64,000 nucleotides of DNA from JACCWP01 sp963785115 (GCA_963785115.1 CAWATY010000006.1:1-64000), one strand, 5' to 3'. Counted from the stretch's first letter, positions 43,770 to 52,915 are shown. Numbers and translations are program-made. The notes: generated from the sequence alone by a model not told the origin.

Positions 43770-44668
43770 TCACCACGCGCTCCCTCACCAAACGCTACGG
43801 CCGCGTGCTCGCGGTCGACGCGATCGACCTCGACGTGCGCGAGGGCGACGTCTACGGGTTCCTCGGTGCCAACGGTTCGGGCAAGACCACCACGGTGCGG
43901 ATGCTGCTCGGTCTCGTGCTTGCGACCTCGGGCGAGATCTCGGTGCTCGACCGGCCGATGCCACGCTCGGCTCGGCAGGTGCTGCCCCAGGTCGGCGCGC
44001 TGGTGGAGGGCCCGGCGGCGTACGGGCACCTGTCCGGGCGGGCCAACCTGCGGCTGCTCGACGCGTCCGGGCCCGGTGGTCCGCGGCGCACCCGGCGGGC
44101 GCGCGTCGACGACGCGCTCGACCGGGTGGGGCTCGCCCGGGTCGGGGGGCGCAAGGTCCGCGCCTACTCGCTGGGCATGCGGCAACGGCTCGGCCTGGCG
44201 GCCGCGCTGCTGCGTGCGCCGCGGCTGCTGGTGCTGGACGAACCGACCAACGGGCTCGACCCGCAGGGCATCCACGAGATCCGCGACCTGCTGGTCGAGC
44301 TCAACCGACAGGGCACCACGATCTTCCTGTCCAGCCACCTGCTGGCGGAGGTCGAGCAGATGTGCACCCGGGTGGGGGTGCTCGACCGAGGGCGGCTGGT
44401 GCTGCAGGACCAGCTCGCGACCGTGCAGCAGCCCACCGGCCGTACGGTCGTGCGCACGCCCGACGCCGACCGGGCGTTCGCGCTGCTGGACGGCCGGGTC
44501 GAGCACCGCGACGGCGACCGCCTGGTGGTGCGGCGCACCGATGCCTCGGCACTCAACACGCTGCTGGTCAACCAGGGCATCCGGGTGACCGAGCTCGGCC
44601 CCGAGCGCCGGTCGCTGGAGCAGGTCGTCCTCGAAGCGACCACGGCGAGCCCGGAGGTGGCGCCGTGA
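43766..44668 (+). CDS. ABC transporter ATP-binding protein (ABC-2 type)
   Basis: 300 residues. Seen: Walker A GANGSGKTTT, Q-loop region LPQVGALVEGPAAYGHLSG, signature YSLGMRQRLGLAAAL, Walker B RLLVLDEPTNGLDPQG, and H-loop IFLSSHLLAEVEQM, as in CcmA/DrrA-like exporters. The C-terminal 80 residues are a regulatory extension. The start overlaps the RseB-like gene and the stop overlaps the permease (GTGA), so the three genes are translationally coupled. Confidence 0.92.
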   Translation: MITTRSLTKRYGRVLAVDAIDLDVREGDVYGFLGANGSGKTTTVRMLLGLVLATSGEISVLDRPMPRSARQVLPQVGALVEGPAAYGHLSGRANLRLLDASGPGGPRRTRRARVDDALDRVGLARVGGRKVRAYSLGMRQRLGLAAALLRAPRLLVLDEPTNGLDPQGIHEIRDLLVELNRQGTTIFLSSHLLAEVEQMCTRVGVLDRGRLVLQDQLATVQQPTGRTVVRTPDADRAFALLDGRVEHRDGDRLVVRRTDASALNTLLVNQGIRVTELGPERRSLEQVVLEATTASPEVAP

Positions 44669-45471
44669 TCGTCGTCGAGCTGCGCAAGCTGGTGACCCGC
44701 CCCCGGACGTGGATCACCATCGCTCTCATCGACGCGCTGCCCACCCTGGTGGCCGTGCTACTGGCGCTGACCGACCTAGGCCCGCGGCCCGGGACGGGAC
44801 CGGCATTCCTGTCCGCCGTACTGTCCGACGGGACCCTGTTTCCTCTTGCTGCGTTGGCGATTGTGCTGCCGTTGTTCCTGCCGGTCGCCGTCGCGCTGAC
44901 AGCGGGCGACGCCATCGCCGGCGAGGCACAGACCGGCACCCTGCGCTACCTGCTGGCCCGCCCTGTCGGCCGGACCCGGCTGCTGCTGGCCAAGCTGGTC
45001 AGCATCGTGGCATTCGTCCTGCTCACCGTGCTGGTGGTGGCCGCCACGGGCTACGTGGTCGGTGCGCTGCTGCTCGGCGACGCCCCGTTGTCGTCCAGCG
45101 TCTCCGGCACGACGCTGAGCCCCGAGGAGCTGGCCTGGCGCACCGTGCTGGCACTCGGGTACGCCGTGCTCGCGATGCTCGGCGTGGCGGTGATCGCCCT
45201 GTTCTTCTCGACGGTGACCGACTCGCCGCAGGGTGCCGCGATGGGGGCGCTCGCGTTCCTCGTCGCGTCGACCCTGCTGCTGACGCTCGACGCGGCCAAC
45301 GCGCTGGACCCGTACCTGCCGACCCGCTACTGGCTCGCGTTCGTCGACCTGTTCCGCGACCCGATTCTGTGGCGCGACGTGCTGCGCGGCGTGCTCCAGC
45401 AGGCGATCTACGTCCTGGTGTTCCTCGGCGCCGCCTGGGCCAACTTCTCCACCCGCGACATCACCTCCTGA
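44665..45471 (+). CDS. ABC-2-type transporter permease
   Basis: 268 residues with six membrane segments: IALIDALPTLVAVLLALTD, LFPLAALAIVLPLFLPVAVA, VSIVAFVLLTVLVVAATGYV, TVLALGYAVLAMLGVAVIAL, AMGALAFLVASTLLLTLD, and a C-terminal AIYVLVFLGAAWA. GDAIAGEAQTGTLRYLLARP between helices is the typical ABC-2 motif. Substrate unknown. Last gene before an 85-bp palindromic element. Confidence 0.9.
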   Translation: MIVVELRKLVTRPRTWITIALIDALPTLVAVLLALTDLGPRPGTGPAFLSAVLSDGTLFPLAALAIVLPLFLPVAVALTAGDAIAGEAQTGTLRYLLARPVGRTRLLLAKLVSIVAFVLLTVLVVAATGYVVGALLLGDAPLSSSVSGTTLSPEELAWRTVLALGYAVLAMLGVAVIALFFSTVTDSPQGAAMGALAFLVASTLLLTLDAANALDPYLPTRYWLAFVDLFRDPILWRDVLRGVLQQAIYVLVFLGAAWANFSTRDITS

Positions 45472-45480
45472 CCCGCGGCA

Positions 45481-45563
45481 TGCGGGTTTCGCAAGCCGGC
45501 TTGCGAAACCCGCACTCGCCCCGCGTCATAACACGGGGCAACTGACGCTTCCACGGGGCAACT
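45481..45563 (-). repeat. 85-bp palindromic intergenic element, copy 1
   Basis: A perfect 34-bp palindrome (half site TGCGGGTTTCGCAAGCC, 45481-45514) is followed by GCCCCGCGT-CATA-ACACGGGGC and two CACGGGGCAACTG repeats. Read on the minus strand, the repeats come first and the palindrome last. It lies between the ABC permease and the lipase gene. Confidence 0.85.
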
Positions 45564-45589
45564 GGATCCCCCGCCGTCTCGCGCCAGCC

Positions 45590-46375
45590 TCATCCGCCGA
45601 GCGCTGCGCACTCGTCGGCCGACGGGGCGACCGGCTGGTCGGTGCCGAGGACCTGCTCGACGATGCCCTGTACCACCGGGTCGTCGGGCAGGTCGCCGTG
45701 CGACACCTCGTCGTCGCTGCACACGCTCTGCACGGTGAGGTTGAGGGCGCCGTCGAGCTCAGCTGAGTCCGGCGGGGTGACGGTTTCGTCGGCGGTCGTC
45801 CAGATCGAGACGTAGACGGGACCCTCGGGTGTCTCGTCGTCAGCGTTGAGCGTGCGCAGCAGGTCGCTCTCGGTGGCCAGCTGCTGGCACGCGACCGGGC
45901 AGCCCAACGTGCCGCCGGCCAGGTTGGCGATCTCGGTGCCGTGGTGCGGCGACCCGAGCGTCACGACCCGCCGGGCCTGGGAATCGCCCCCCAGGTCGCG
46001 TACCCAGAGCCGCACGATGACGCCACCGGCGGAGTAGCCGACGACGTCGACGGACTCCGCACCCGTACGGGCCAGTGCGTCGTCGGCCGCCGTACCGAGG
46101 GCATCGGCCTGCTCGCGGAGGTCACCCGTGCCGTCGCCCACCGGCTGCACGATCGTCGCGTCGCGACCGGAGTCGTCGAGGGCCGCCTCGAGGCCGACGA
46201 GCGCGTCGGTGTTGCCGCCGTAGCCCGGCACGAGCAGCACCGGTCCCTGCTCGTCCTGCGCGACGGGGTCGACGTCGTCGATCGCCCGCAGCACCACGAC
46301 GGCGACGACGGCCACCAGCGCGAGCGCGACGACAGCCGCGACCACCAGTACCAGCCGGCGCCGCGCGGGCGCCAT
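45590..46375 (-). CDS. Secreted lipase/esterase (class 2 lipase-like)
   Basis: 261 residues with an N-terminal anchor (LVLVVAAVVALALVAVVAVV). The alpha/beta hydrolase core has GPVLLVPGYGGNTDALVGLE, the nucleophile motif VDVVGYSAGGVIVRLWV and VTLGSPHHGTEIANLAGG, resembling EstA/LipA-type lipases that act on triglycerides or esters. Four late cysteines suggest an extracytoplasmic disulfide-stabilised domain. ATG 46375 is taken; GTG codons up to 46423 remain possible. Confidence 0.82.
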   Translation of the reverse strand: MAPARRRLVLVVAAVVALALVAVVAVVVLRAIDDVDPVAQDEQGPVLLVPGYGGNTDALVGLEAALDDSGRDATIVQPVGDGTGDLREQADALGTAADDALARTGAESVDVVGYSAGGVIVRLWVRDLGGDSQARRVVTLGSPHHGTEIANLAGGTLGCPVACQQLATESDLLRTLNADDETPEGPVYVSIWTTADETVTPPDSAELDGALNLTVQSVCSDDEVSHGDLPDDPVVQGIVEQVLGTDQPVAPSADECAALGG

Positions 46376-46523
46376 CGAGTCGAGCACCTGTCCATGGTGC
46401 GTGGCCCCGGCGGCCGAGACCACCCGGTCGGGTCATCAGCACTAGTCCCTCCGGGCCTGCTCAGCGACCCTGCGGCCGCGTTACGTTCCCTCGTCCGACC
46501 GTTGCGCCGCCCCGGGAACTGCC

Positions 46524-47864
46524 ATGAACCACGTCCGTACCCGCCTGCTCTGCCCACTCGTCGCCACCCTCGCCGGGTCGCTGCTCGCGCTGGCACCGCC
46601 CGCGCAGGCGGCGAGCACGACCGACCTGATCAGCCGGAACTCGCAGGGGCGGCCCGGCAACTGCCAGAGCAGTGAACCGGCGACCTCGGCTGATGGTCGG
46701 CTCATCGTGTTCACCTCGTGCTCGGGCAACCTGGTGCCGGGCGACGCAGGGCCGTGGGCGGACGTGTTCCTGCGCAACCGGACGACGGGCAAGACCGTGC
46801 GGTTGAGCGAGCGCCCCAACGGCACCCAGGCCAACGGCGACAGTCGGGTCCCCGCCATCTCGGCCAACGGTCGCTACGTCGTCTTCCAGTCCGCCGCGAA
46901 CAACCTGGTGCCCCACGACACCAACAACCATGCCGACGTCTTCCGGCTCGACCGGCCGGCGGGCACGATCGTGCGGATCAGCGTCGGCCCCAGCAACCGT
47001 CAGGGCAACGGCGACAGCGGCGAGGGCAGCACCTCCATCTCCGACAACGGGCGCTTCGTCACGTTCATCTCGCGAGCCACGAACCTCACCCGCTCCGACG
47101 ACGACAACAACTACCCCGACGTGTTCCTGCGCGACCTCCGCGAGAACAAGACCACCCTCGTCAGCAAGACGATGGACGGAGCGGCCGGTGGCGGCGGCCC
47201 GCAGGGCGCCCCGGAGATCTCCGCCAACGGCCGGTACGTGGTCTTCGGGTCAGCCTCGCCCGACCTCGTGCCCGGCGACGGCAACGGGCCGGACGTGTTC
47301 TGCTTCGACCGGGTGTCGAAGACGATCGTCTCGCTGAACGCCAACCAGACCAACAACCTGGGCCAGCACGGCGCCGAGGGAGTCACCATCTCGCGCAACG
47401 GCAAGGTCGTGGCGTTCCGCGGGATCGCCAGCCAGACGGGCAACCCGTCCCCGATCTGGCTCGCCCACCTCCGGTTCGCCGGGGGCGTCCCGCAGACGCC
47501 CCTGGTCGGCGACTACGTCCTGGTGAGCCACGCGGCCGGCGCCGGGGCCGACGAGGAGCCGGGCAACGCGCCGAAGCTGAACCAGTCGGGGTCGAAGGTG
47601 GCGTTCTGGTCCGGCAGCGACGCCCTGATCGGCAGCGACACCAACGAGAAGGACGACGTGTTCGTGTGGACGGGCGGCACCATCCGCCGGGTCAGCGTCG
47701 GGCGTACGGGTCAGCAGGCCAATGACGCGAGCCCCGCCTTCGGTCAGGCGGAGGGACTCGACATCAACGCCAGCGGCAACACGATCGTGTTCACCTCGCT
47801 CGCCACCAACCTGGTGCCGAACGACTCCAACAACACCGTCGACGTCTTCGCCCGGATCCAGTAG
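46524..47864 (+). CDS. Secreted TolB/WD40-like beta-propeller protein
   Basis: 446 residues, signal peptide ending near PPAQAAST. Six or more repeats share the core AISANGRYVVFQSAANNLVP and DVFLRNRTTGKTVRLSERPN, the PD40/TolB-like propeller unit. No catalytic domain. Likely an extracytoplasmic scaffold or binding protein; function unknown. A half copy of the GATCCGACCGTTGTGCC palindrome lies just before the ATG. Confidence 0.82.
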   Translation: MNHVRTRLLCPLVATLAGSLLALAPPAQAASTTDLISRNSQGRPGNCQSSEPATSADGRLIVFTSCSGNLVPGDAGPWADVFLRNRTTGKTVRLSERPNGTQANGDSRVPAISANGRYVVFQSAANNLVPHDTNNHADVFRLDRPAGTIVRISVGPSNRQGNGDSGEGSTSISDNGRFVTFISRATNLTRSDDDNNYPDVFLRDLRENKTTLVSKTMDGAAGGGGPQGAPEISANGRYVVFGSASPDLVPGDGNGPDVFCFDRVSKTIVSLNANQTNNLGQHGAEGVTISRNGKVVAFRGIASQTGNPSPIWLAHLRFAGGVPQTPLVGDYVLVSHAAGAGADEEPGNAPKLNQSGSKVAFWSGSDALIGSDTNEKDDVFVWTGGTIRRVSVGRTGQQANDASPAFGQAEGLDINASGNTIVFTSLATNLVPNDSNNTVDVFARIQ

Positions 47865-47880
47865 GTCCTGGGGTTCTGTC

Positions 47881-47966
47881 CGCGGGTTTCGCAAGTCGGC
47901 TTGCGAAACCCGCACTCGCCCCGCGTCATCACACAGGGCGAGTGCGGACAAGACGGGGCAAGTGAC
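47881..47966 (-). repeat. 85-bp palindromic intergenic element, copy 2
   Basis: Palindrome half sites GCGGGTTTCGCAAG and CTTGCGAAACCCGC (47882-47913, one mismatch pair at the centre) are followed by a 10-bp hairpin GCACTCGCCC/GGGCGAGTGC (47912-47945) and ACGGGGCAAGTGAC. Same orientation as copy 1. It stands just before the AbiEi/DUF559-like gene, palindrome outward. Confidence 0.85.
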
Positions 47967-48068
47967 GGCGCACGGGGGGCGATCCACAGCCGACGGCCGC
48001 AGCTGCAGCAGTCCACAGGCTGCGGGCCGGCGCCAACCCGGCGACACCGGACCGACGATCGTGTCGGC

Positions 48069-49040
48069 GTGGACGAACAGGCATTGCGCAAGCGCGCGGC
48101 GGCATGTCACGACGTGTTCTCGACCAGGCAGGCAATGGCCAGCGGCTACGACGACCGCGCCATCACCTCCATGGTTCGTCACAAGCAGTGGCGACGGATC
48201 CGCCGTGGCTACTACATGTTCTTCGACGTCTGGCTCGCCACCAGTGATGTGGGCCGCCACCTGGCCGTCGCCCGCGCCGTCGTGAGATCGAGCGCGACAC
48301 CGTTGATCCTGTGCGACATCACCGGCGCGCTGGCGCTCGGGGCACTGGCGTGGCAGCCGGCCCTGTCCACGGTCCACGTGTCCCGACTCGACGACCGCCA
48401 CGGCCGTACCGAGCATGGCGTGACGCACCACCGCCGGGCGTTCGCGCTGGACGACTGCCTGCGCATCGATGACGACTTCGTCGTCGCCCCTCCGGCGTAC
48501 ACGATCTTCGGCGCCATGGCCCGGCACGGCCTCGAGGGCGCCGTCGTCATCGGTGACTCGGCGGTGAACCGCCGGACGGTGACCGAGGACGACCTCTCGC
48601 GAGAGGCCACGAGGGCCCGGTACGCACCGGACACCCGCACGGCTCGGTTCGCCGTCGGCCTTGTCGACGGACGAGCCGAGAGCCCGGGCGAGTCGCTGAT
48701 CCGGATGGTCTGCTACCGCCAGGCCATCCCGCGACCCGAGCTGCAATTCCCGATCCGGCTGCCACGACAGACCGCGTATCTCGACTTCATGTGGGAGGAC
48801 GCTGCGGTCGGAGGGGAGTTCGACGGCAAGCTCAAGTACCAGCGCTCCAGCAACCAGGACGAAGACCCGGGGGAGGTCGTCTTCCGGGAGAAGCGCCGCG
48901 AGGACGAGATCCTGGAGCAGGGGACCGTACGGATCATGCGGCGGTTTGTGTGGGCAGACATCCACCAGCCGGATCGCACGGCCGCGCGGATACGTACCGC
49001 CCTGGAGGCTGGTACTCGCCGCCGGACCCTCGCGATCTGA
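48069..49040 (+). CDS. AbiEi-type / DUF559-like protein with restriction-endonuclease-like fold
   Basis: 323 residues. The N-terminus is an AbiEi-like winged helix: CHDVFSTRQAMASGYDDRAI and MVRHKQWRRIRRGYYMFFD. The C-terminal 110 residues resemble the DUF559/Vsr PD-(D/E)xK fold: SPGESLIRMVCYRQAIPRPE, QTAYLDFMWEDAAVGGEFDG with the following K, and a last strand VRIMRRFVWADI. Such proteins are common in Nocardioides-like genomes without a proven role; no toxin gene is adjacent. It is flanked on both sides by inverted copies of the 85-bp element. GTG start. Confidence 0.75.
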   Translation: MDEQALRKRAAACHDVFSTRQAMASGYDDRAITSMVRHKQWRRIRRGYYMFFDVWLATSDVGRHLAVARAVVRSSATPLILCDITGALALGALAWQPALSTVHVSRLDDRHGRTEHGVTHHRRAFALDDCLRIDDDFVVAPPAYTIFGAMARHGLEGAVVIGDSAVNRRTVTEDDLSREATRARYAPDTRTARFAVGLVDGRAESPGESLIRMVCYRQAIPRPELQFPIRLPRQTAYLDFMWEDAAVGGEFDGKLKYQRSSNQDEDPGEVVFREKRREDEILEQGTVRIMRRFVWADIHQPDRTAARIRTALEAGTRRRTLAI

Positions 49041-49095
49041 GCCTGCCTACGTCGACGCTGGCCCCGCTCCGCGACGACCTGAGCCTGAAACATCG

Positions 49096-49180
49096 GCACT
49101 CGCCCCGTGTTCTCCGCACTTGCCCCGTGTCATAACGCGGGGCGAGTGCGGGTTTCGCAAGCCGACTTGCGAAACCCGCA
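49096..49180 (+). repeat. 85-bp palindromic intergenic element, copy 3
   Basis: GCACTCGCCCCGTG and a second GCACTTGCCCCGTG precede a 15-bp hairpin with CATA loop, then the palindrome GCGGGTTTCGCAAG...CTTGCGAAACCCGC at 49148-49179. Orientation is opposite to copy 2, so the palindromes face outward from the gene between them. Confidence 0.85.
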
Positions 49181-49209
49181 TCACCAGCCGACCCCCCGGC
49201 GGGGCGGGG

Positions 49210-50496
49210 TCAGCTGCCCCAGTCGGGGCGGAGCGGGAAGTGGGCTGAGCCGTCGTCGTCGAGCCGTACGGCGAGCACCTGGTGCAGCTGGATCTCGTTG
49301 CGCTCGAAGCCGAGCCGGGAGCCGGCCATGTACAGGCCCCACACCCGCGCGGTGCCCTCCCCGACCTCGGCGACGCACTCGTCCCAGTGCTCGGCCAGGT
49401 TGCGGCACCACCCCGCCAGCGTGAGCGCGTAGTGCTCGCGCAGGTTCTCCTCGTGCCGCACCTCGAGGCCCACGTCCTGGATCGCGCTGATGATCCGGCC
49501 GGAGCCCGTGAGCTCGCCGTCGGGGAACACGTAGCGGTCGATGAACGCACCGACGTTGACCGGGCGGTTGCCGGGCCTCGTGATGCAGTGGTTCAGCAGT
49601 CGGCCGCCGGGCCGCAGCCGGTCGCGCAGGAAGGAGAAGTACCCCGGGTACTCCTTCACCCCGATGTGCTCGGTGAGCCCGATCGAGCTGATCGCGTCGA
49701 AGCCGGTCTCGGCAACGTCGCGGTAGTCGCTGTGCCGCACCTGCCCCCGGGCGCCAAGACCCTCGCGCTCGATGGCCTCCTGCCCCCAGTCGGCCTGCTC
49801 CTTGCTCAGCGTCACCCCGATGGCGCTGACGCCGTACTCGCGTACCGCGTGCCGCACCATGCCGCCCCAGCCGCACCCGACGTCGAGCAGCCGCATCCCC
49901 GGGCGCAGCCCGAGCTTGCGCGCAACCAGGTCGTACTTCTCGGCCTGCGCCTCCTCCAGCGTGGAGTCGGCGTGGGGGAACACCGCGCAGGTGTACGTCA
50001 TGGACGGGCCGAGCACCCGCTCGTAGAAGGCGTTCGACACGTCGTAGTGGTGCTGGATCGCGACCGCGTCGCGACCACGGGAGTGCCGCAGGCCCTCGAC
50101 CGCGCGTCGCCACCGCGGCAGGTGCTCCTGTGGCGGCGGGGGCGGGGGCTTCAGGTGCTCGATCCCGAGCCCGCGCACGATGCGCAGGACCTCGCCGGGC
50201 GAGGCCTGCAGCCGCATCCGGCCCATCAGGGTCTGCATCACCTCGTACGGGTCGCCGGGGTGCACGCCCGACAGCTGCAGGTCGCCGGCGACGTACGCCC
50301 GGGCCATGCCCAGGTCGCCCGGCGCCGTGAGCAGGAACGACAGTCCGCGCTCGGTGGCCAGGTGCAGGCCGATCGGGGCATCGGGCGGCCCGGCACTGCT
50401 GCCGTCGAAGGCGGTCAGCCGGAACGGGACGCCGTCGGGCATCAGCGCCGTCAACGCCTCACCGACCGAGACCCTGGTGGCCTGGGTGATGCTCAC
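49210..50496 (-). CDS. tmsB: SAM-dependent methyltransferase for 10-methyl fatty acids (CFA-synthase family)
   Basis: 428 residues of the cyclopropane-fatty-acid/mycolate methyltransferase family. Seen: AIQHHYDVSNAFYERVLGPS, MTYTCAVFPHADSTLEEAQA, SAM motif LLDVGCGWGGMVRHAVREYG, SSIGLTEHIGVKEYPGYFSF and RYVFPDGELTGSGRI. Pairing with an FAD-binding oxidase identifies it as the methylase that converts oleoyl chains to 10-methylene-stearoyl, as in tuberculostearic acid synthesis (Bfa/Tms). Symbol follows that context. GTG 50496 overlaps the oxidase stop (GTGA). Confidence 0.85.
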   Translation of the reverse strand: MSITQATRVSVGEALTALMPDGVPFRLTAFDGSSAGPPDAPIGLHLATERGLSFLLTAPGDLGMARAYVAGDLQLSGVHPGDPYEVMQTLMGRMRLQASPGEVLRIVRGLGIEHLKPPPPPPQEHLPRWRRAVEGLRHSRGRDAVAIQHHYDVSNAFYERVLGPSMTYTCAVFPHADSTLEEAQAEKYDLVARKLGLRPGMRLLDVGCGWGGMVRHAVREYGVSAIGVTLSKEQADWGQEAIEREGLGARGQVRHSDYRDVAETGFDAISSIGLTEHIGVKEYPGYFSFLRDRLRPGGRLLNHCITRPGNRPVNVGAFIDRYVFPDGELTGSGRIISAIQDVGLEVRHEENLREHYALTLAGWCRNLAEHWDECVAEVGEGTARVWGLYMAGSRLGFERNEIQLHQVLAVRLDDDGSAHFPLRPDWGS

Positions 50497-51890
50497 CTGC
50501 GATTCACCGCCTTTGCGTAGAGCCCCGTCAGCCGATCATCGGGATCGTAGTGCCGCTTCACCGCGTCGAGCGCGCGGCCGTTGTAGAGCTGGTCGAACTC
50601 CTCAGGCGAGTAGTAGGCGTCGGAGTACAGCGACTTGTGGCCGCCGACCGCGGTCACCTGCCGCTCGATCCGTCGGTTGACGTCACCGTCGGCCGCTCCG
50701 GGCGCGATCGGCACGGTGCCCCAGAAGCCGACGTTGACGTACGTGTGCCCCGGCTGCAGCGGGTAGAGCGGCCAGACCCGGGCCGACCCCGGGCCGGCGG
50801 GCTCGCGCAGCCGCAGCGGGCACAGCCACACCGGCCGCATGCCCACGTCGGCGTCGAACCAGGTGAGGAACTCGGCCAGCCGGTCGACCGGAACCTCGAC
50901 GTCCTGGACCACCCGTTCCCGCTCCGGCCGGCCACGCCGCCGCTCCAGCGCGGCGTACAGGCCGTAGCGGTGCTCGAGACCGACCAGCCGGTGGTAGACG
51001 TCGCTGCGTCGCCAGCGCCGCGGCCACAACCGCCGCACCACCGGGTGCTGGGCGCCGAACGCCCCCGAGCACCAGAACCAGTCGGTGTCCCACCGCCACA
51101 GGTAGTCGTGGGTCGTGAGCACGTCGTGGGGCCGCTGCTGCAGCGACCGGTAGAAGACGTCCTGGCCGGTGTAGTCGCTCGCGCCGGTTGCGTCGTCGGA
51201 CCACTGCCCGAGCGTCAGGTAGACCTCGTCGGGCGAGAACATCACCCCGTCGACGAAGTCGACCGGTTGGCCGTCGTCGGTGTGCGTGTCGACGATCGCC
51301 GCGATCCGCGCGCCGAGCTCGTCGAGCGGGACCCGTACGTGTCGGAACGCGACAGCCGCGTCGACCGGCTGGAGCTCGATCCGCAGTCGGGTCGCGTAGC
51401 CCAGCGAGCCGTAGGAGTTGGGGAAGGCGGCGAACAGGTCGGCATGCTCGCCGTCCGGCGTGGCCCGTACGACCTCGCCGGCACCTGTCAGCACGTCCAT
51501 CTCGAGCACCGACTCGTGCGGGAGCCCGTGCCGGAACGACGTCGACTCGATGCCGAGCCCCGTAACGGCGCCACCGAGCGTGATCGTCCGCAGCTGTGGC
51601 ACGACCAGCGGCATCAATCCGTGCGCGAGCGTCGCGTCGACGAGGTCCTCGTAGGTGCACATGCCCTGGACGTCGGCGGTGCGCGCCTCGGTGTCGACCG
51701 TCACGACCCCGGTGAGCCCCGAGACGTCCAACCCGGGCGTGGTCGGCGCACCGCGGGGGCGGAACAGGTTCGAGGTGCGTTTGGCCAGCCGGACGGGGTC
51801 GCCGGGCGGGATCTCCCGGTACGACTCGACGAGTCGACGGACCGCGGCCTCGTGCTGGGCCGAGCCGACAGGTGTCGCTGTCACCGTCAT
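50493..51890 (-). CDS. tmsA: FAD-binding oxidoreductase for 10-methyl fatty acids
   Basis: 465 residues. The N-terminal FAD domain (PCMH type) shows RLAKRTSNLFRPRGAPTTPG, LDVSGLTGVVTVDTEARTAD and the FAD loop LGGAVTGLGIESTSFRHGLP. The C-terminal cap resembles DHCR24-like oxidases (GHKSLYSDAYYSPEEFDQLY). It is expected to reduce the 10-methylene intermediate made by the following methyltransferase to a 10-methyl branch. First gene of the two-gene operon; ATG 51890. Confidence 0.85.
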   Translation of the reverse strand: MTVTATPVGSAQHEAAVRRLVESYREIPPGDPVRLAKRTSNLFRPRGAPTTPGLDVSGLTGVVTVDTEARTADVQGMCTYEDLVDATLAHGLMPLVVPQLRTITLGGAVTGLGIESTSFRHGLPHESVLEMDVLTGAGEVVRATPDGEHADLFAAFPNSYGSLGYATRLRIELQPVDAAVAFRHVRVPLDELGARIAAIVDTHTDDGQPVDFVDGVMFSPDEVYLTLGQWSDDATGASDYTGQDVFYRSLQQRPHDVLTTHDYLWRWDTDWFWCSGAFGAQHPVVRRLWPRRWRRSDVYHRLVGLEHRYGLYAALERRRGRPERERVVQDVEVPVDRLAEFLTWFDADVGMRPVWLCPLRLREPAGPGSARVWPLYPLQPGHTYVNVGFWGTVPIAPGAADGDVNRRIERQVTAVGGHKSLYSDAYYSPEEFDQLYNGRALDAVKRHYDPDDRLTGLYAKAVNRR

Positions 51891-52054
51891 CCGACCAACG
51901 GTATGCCCGGGCGGGGCGCCGTGGCGGAGCGGGGGCGGAGCGGGGGCGGACCGGCCCGTACCGCCTGATCGAGCCGACCGAATTGCGCGGCGGCCGGTGC
52001 GACGCTTGGCTGGGTCGGCCGCCGCAGAGAGCGGGGCGCCGAGGGAGGCAAGTG

Positions 52055-52504
52055 ATGGACACGCAGCAGATCGTGTGGATCGTTGTCGCGATCGTGGTGG
52101 TGCTCCTCATCATCGCGCTGATCGCGGCGATGTCCGGGAAGAACAAGAAGCGTCGCCGCCAGCAGGCGGGCGAGCTCCGCCAGCGGGCGGACCAGCAGCA
52201 CCAAGGGGTCCGGCAGCACGAGGCGAAGGCCGCCGAGACCGACGCGCAGAGCCGCAAGGCCCGGGCCGAGGCGGACGAGAAGGCGGCCCGCGCCGAGCGG
52301 CTCGAGGCCGAGGCGCGCGACCAGCGGCAGGGCGCCCAGCGGGAGCGCCAGAAGGTGGACGACCAGTACCAGCGGGCCGACAAGGTCGACCCCGACCGCA
52401 AGGGCGACGGCCGCGGCCGCGGCGAGGGTCGCGAAGGCCATGAGGGACGGCGGCCGCGCGATCGCGACGGCGATGGTCGACCGGATGGCGGACGCCGCCA
52501 CTGA
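52055..52504 (+). CDS. Membrane-anchored coiled-coil protein
   Basis: 149 residues: an N-terminal membrane helix (IVWIVVAIVVVLLIIALIAA), a long charged Q/A/E/R-rich coiled coil (ETDAQSRKARAEADEKAARA), and a G/R/D-rich tail. No catalytic motif; role unknown. GAGGGAGG lies six bases before the ATG; GTG 52052 directly before it is also possible. Confidence 0.7.
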   Translation: MDTQQIVWIVVAIVVVLLIIALIAAMSGKNKKRRRQQAGELRQRADQQHQGVRQHEAKAAETDAQSRKARAEADEKAARAERLEAEARDQRQGAQRERQKVDDQYQRADKVDPDRKGDGRGRGEGREGHEGRRPRDRDGDGRPDGGRRH

Positions 52505-52513
52505 GTCGTCGCC

Positions 52514-52915
52514 GTGCCCGCCCCCGAGCTCAGTGACGACGAGCTGAGGTTCCTGCACGAGACGTTCGACCTGGCCCGCTCGGGGGACACCGCCCAGCTG
52601 GCCGAGCGGGTGGACGCCGGAGTCCCGGTCAACCTGACCAACGACTCCGGCGACACCCTGCTCGTGCTGGCCGCGTACCACGCCCACGCGCAGACCGTGC
52701 AGGCGCTGCTCGACCGCGGGGCGGACACCACGCGGATCAACGACCGCGGGCAGACGGCGTTGGCCGCCGCCGTGTTCCGTCAGTCGGCGGACACGGTGAC
52801 CCGGTTGCTCGACGCGGGGGCCGACCCGACGCTCGGCGGCAGGTCCGCGTTCGACGTGGCCCGGTTCTTCGAGCTCCCGGAGATGCTCGAGCTGCTGGAG
52901 GGCCGGACCGGCTGA
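52514..52915 (+). CDS. Ankyrin-repeat protein
   Basis: 133 residues with three to four ankyrin repeats: TAQLAERVDAGVPVNLTNDS, GDTLLVLAAYHAHAQTVQAL, RGQTALAAAVFRQSADTVTR, then DAGADPTLGGRSAFDVARFF. It is convergent with catalase. In Pseudomonas an ankyrin protein (AnkB) next to KatB supports catalase activity, so a similar role is possible but unproven here. GTG start, 9 bp after the coiled-coil gene. Confidence 0.82.
   Translation: MPAPELSDDELRFLHETFDLARSGDTAQLAERVDAGVPVNLTNDSGDTLLVLAAYHAHAQTVQALLDRGADTTRINDRGQTALAAAVFRQSADTVTRLLDAGADPTLGGRSAFDVARFFELPEMLELLEGRTG

Noticed and set aside
43766..45471. CydDC exporter next to cydAB
   Set aside because: The ATPase and permease are separate ABC-2-type proteins on the other strand, not CydDC half-transporters.
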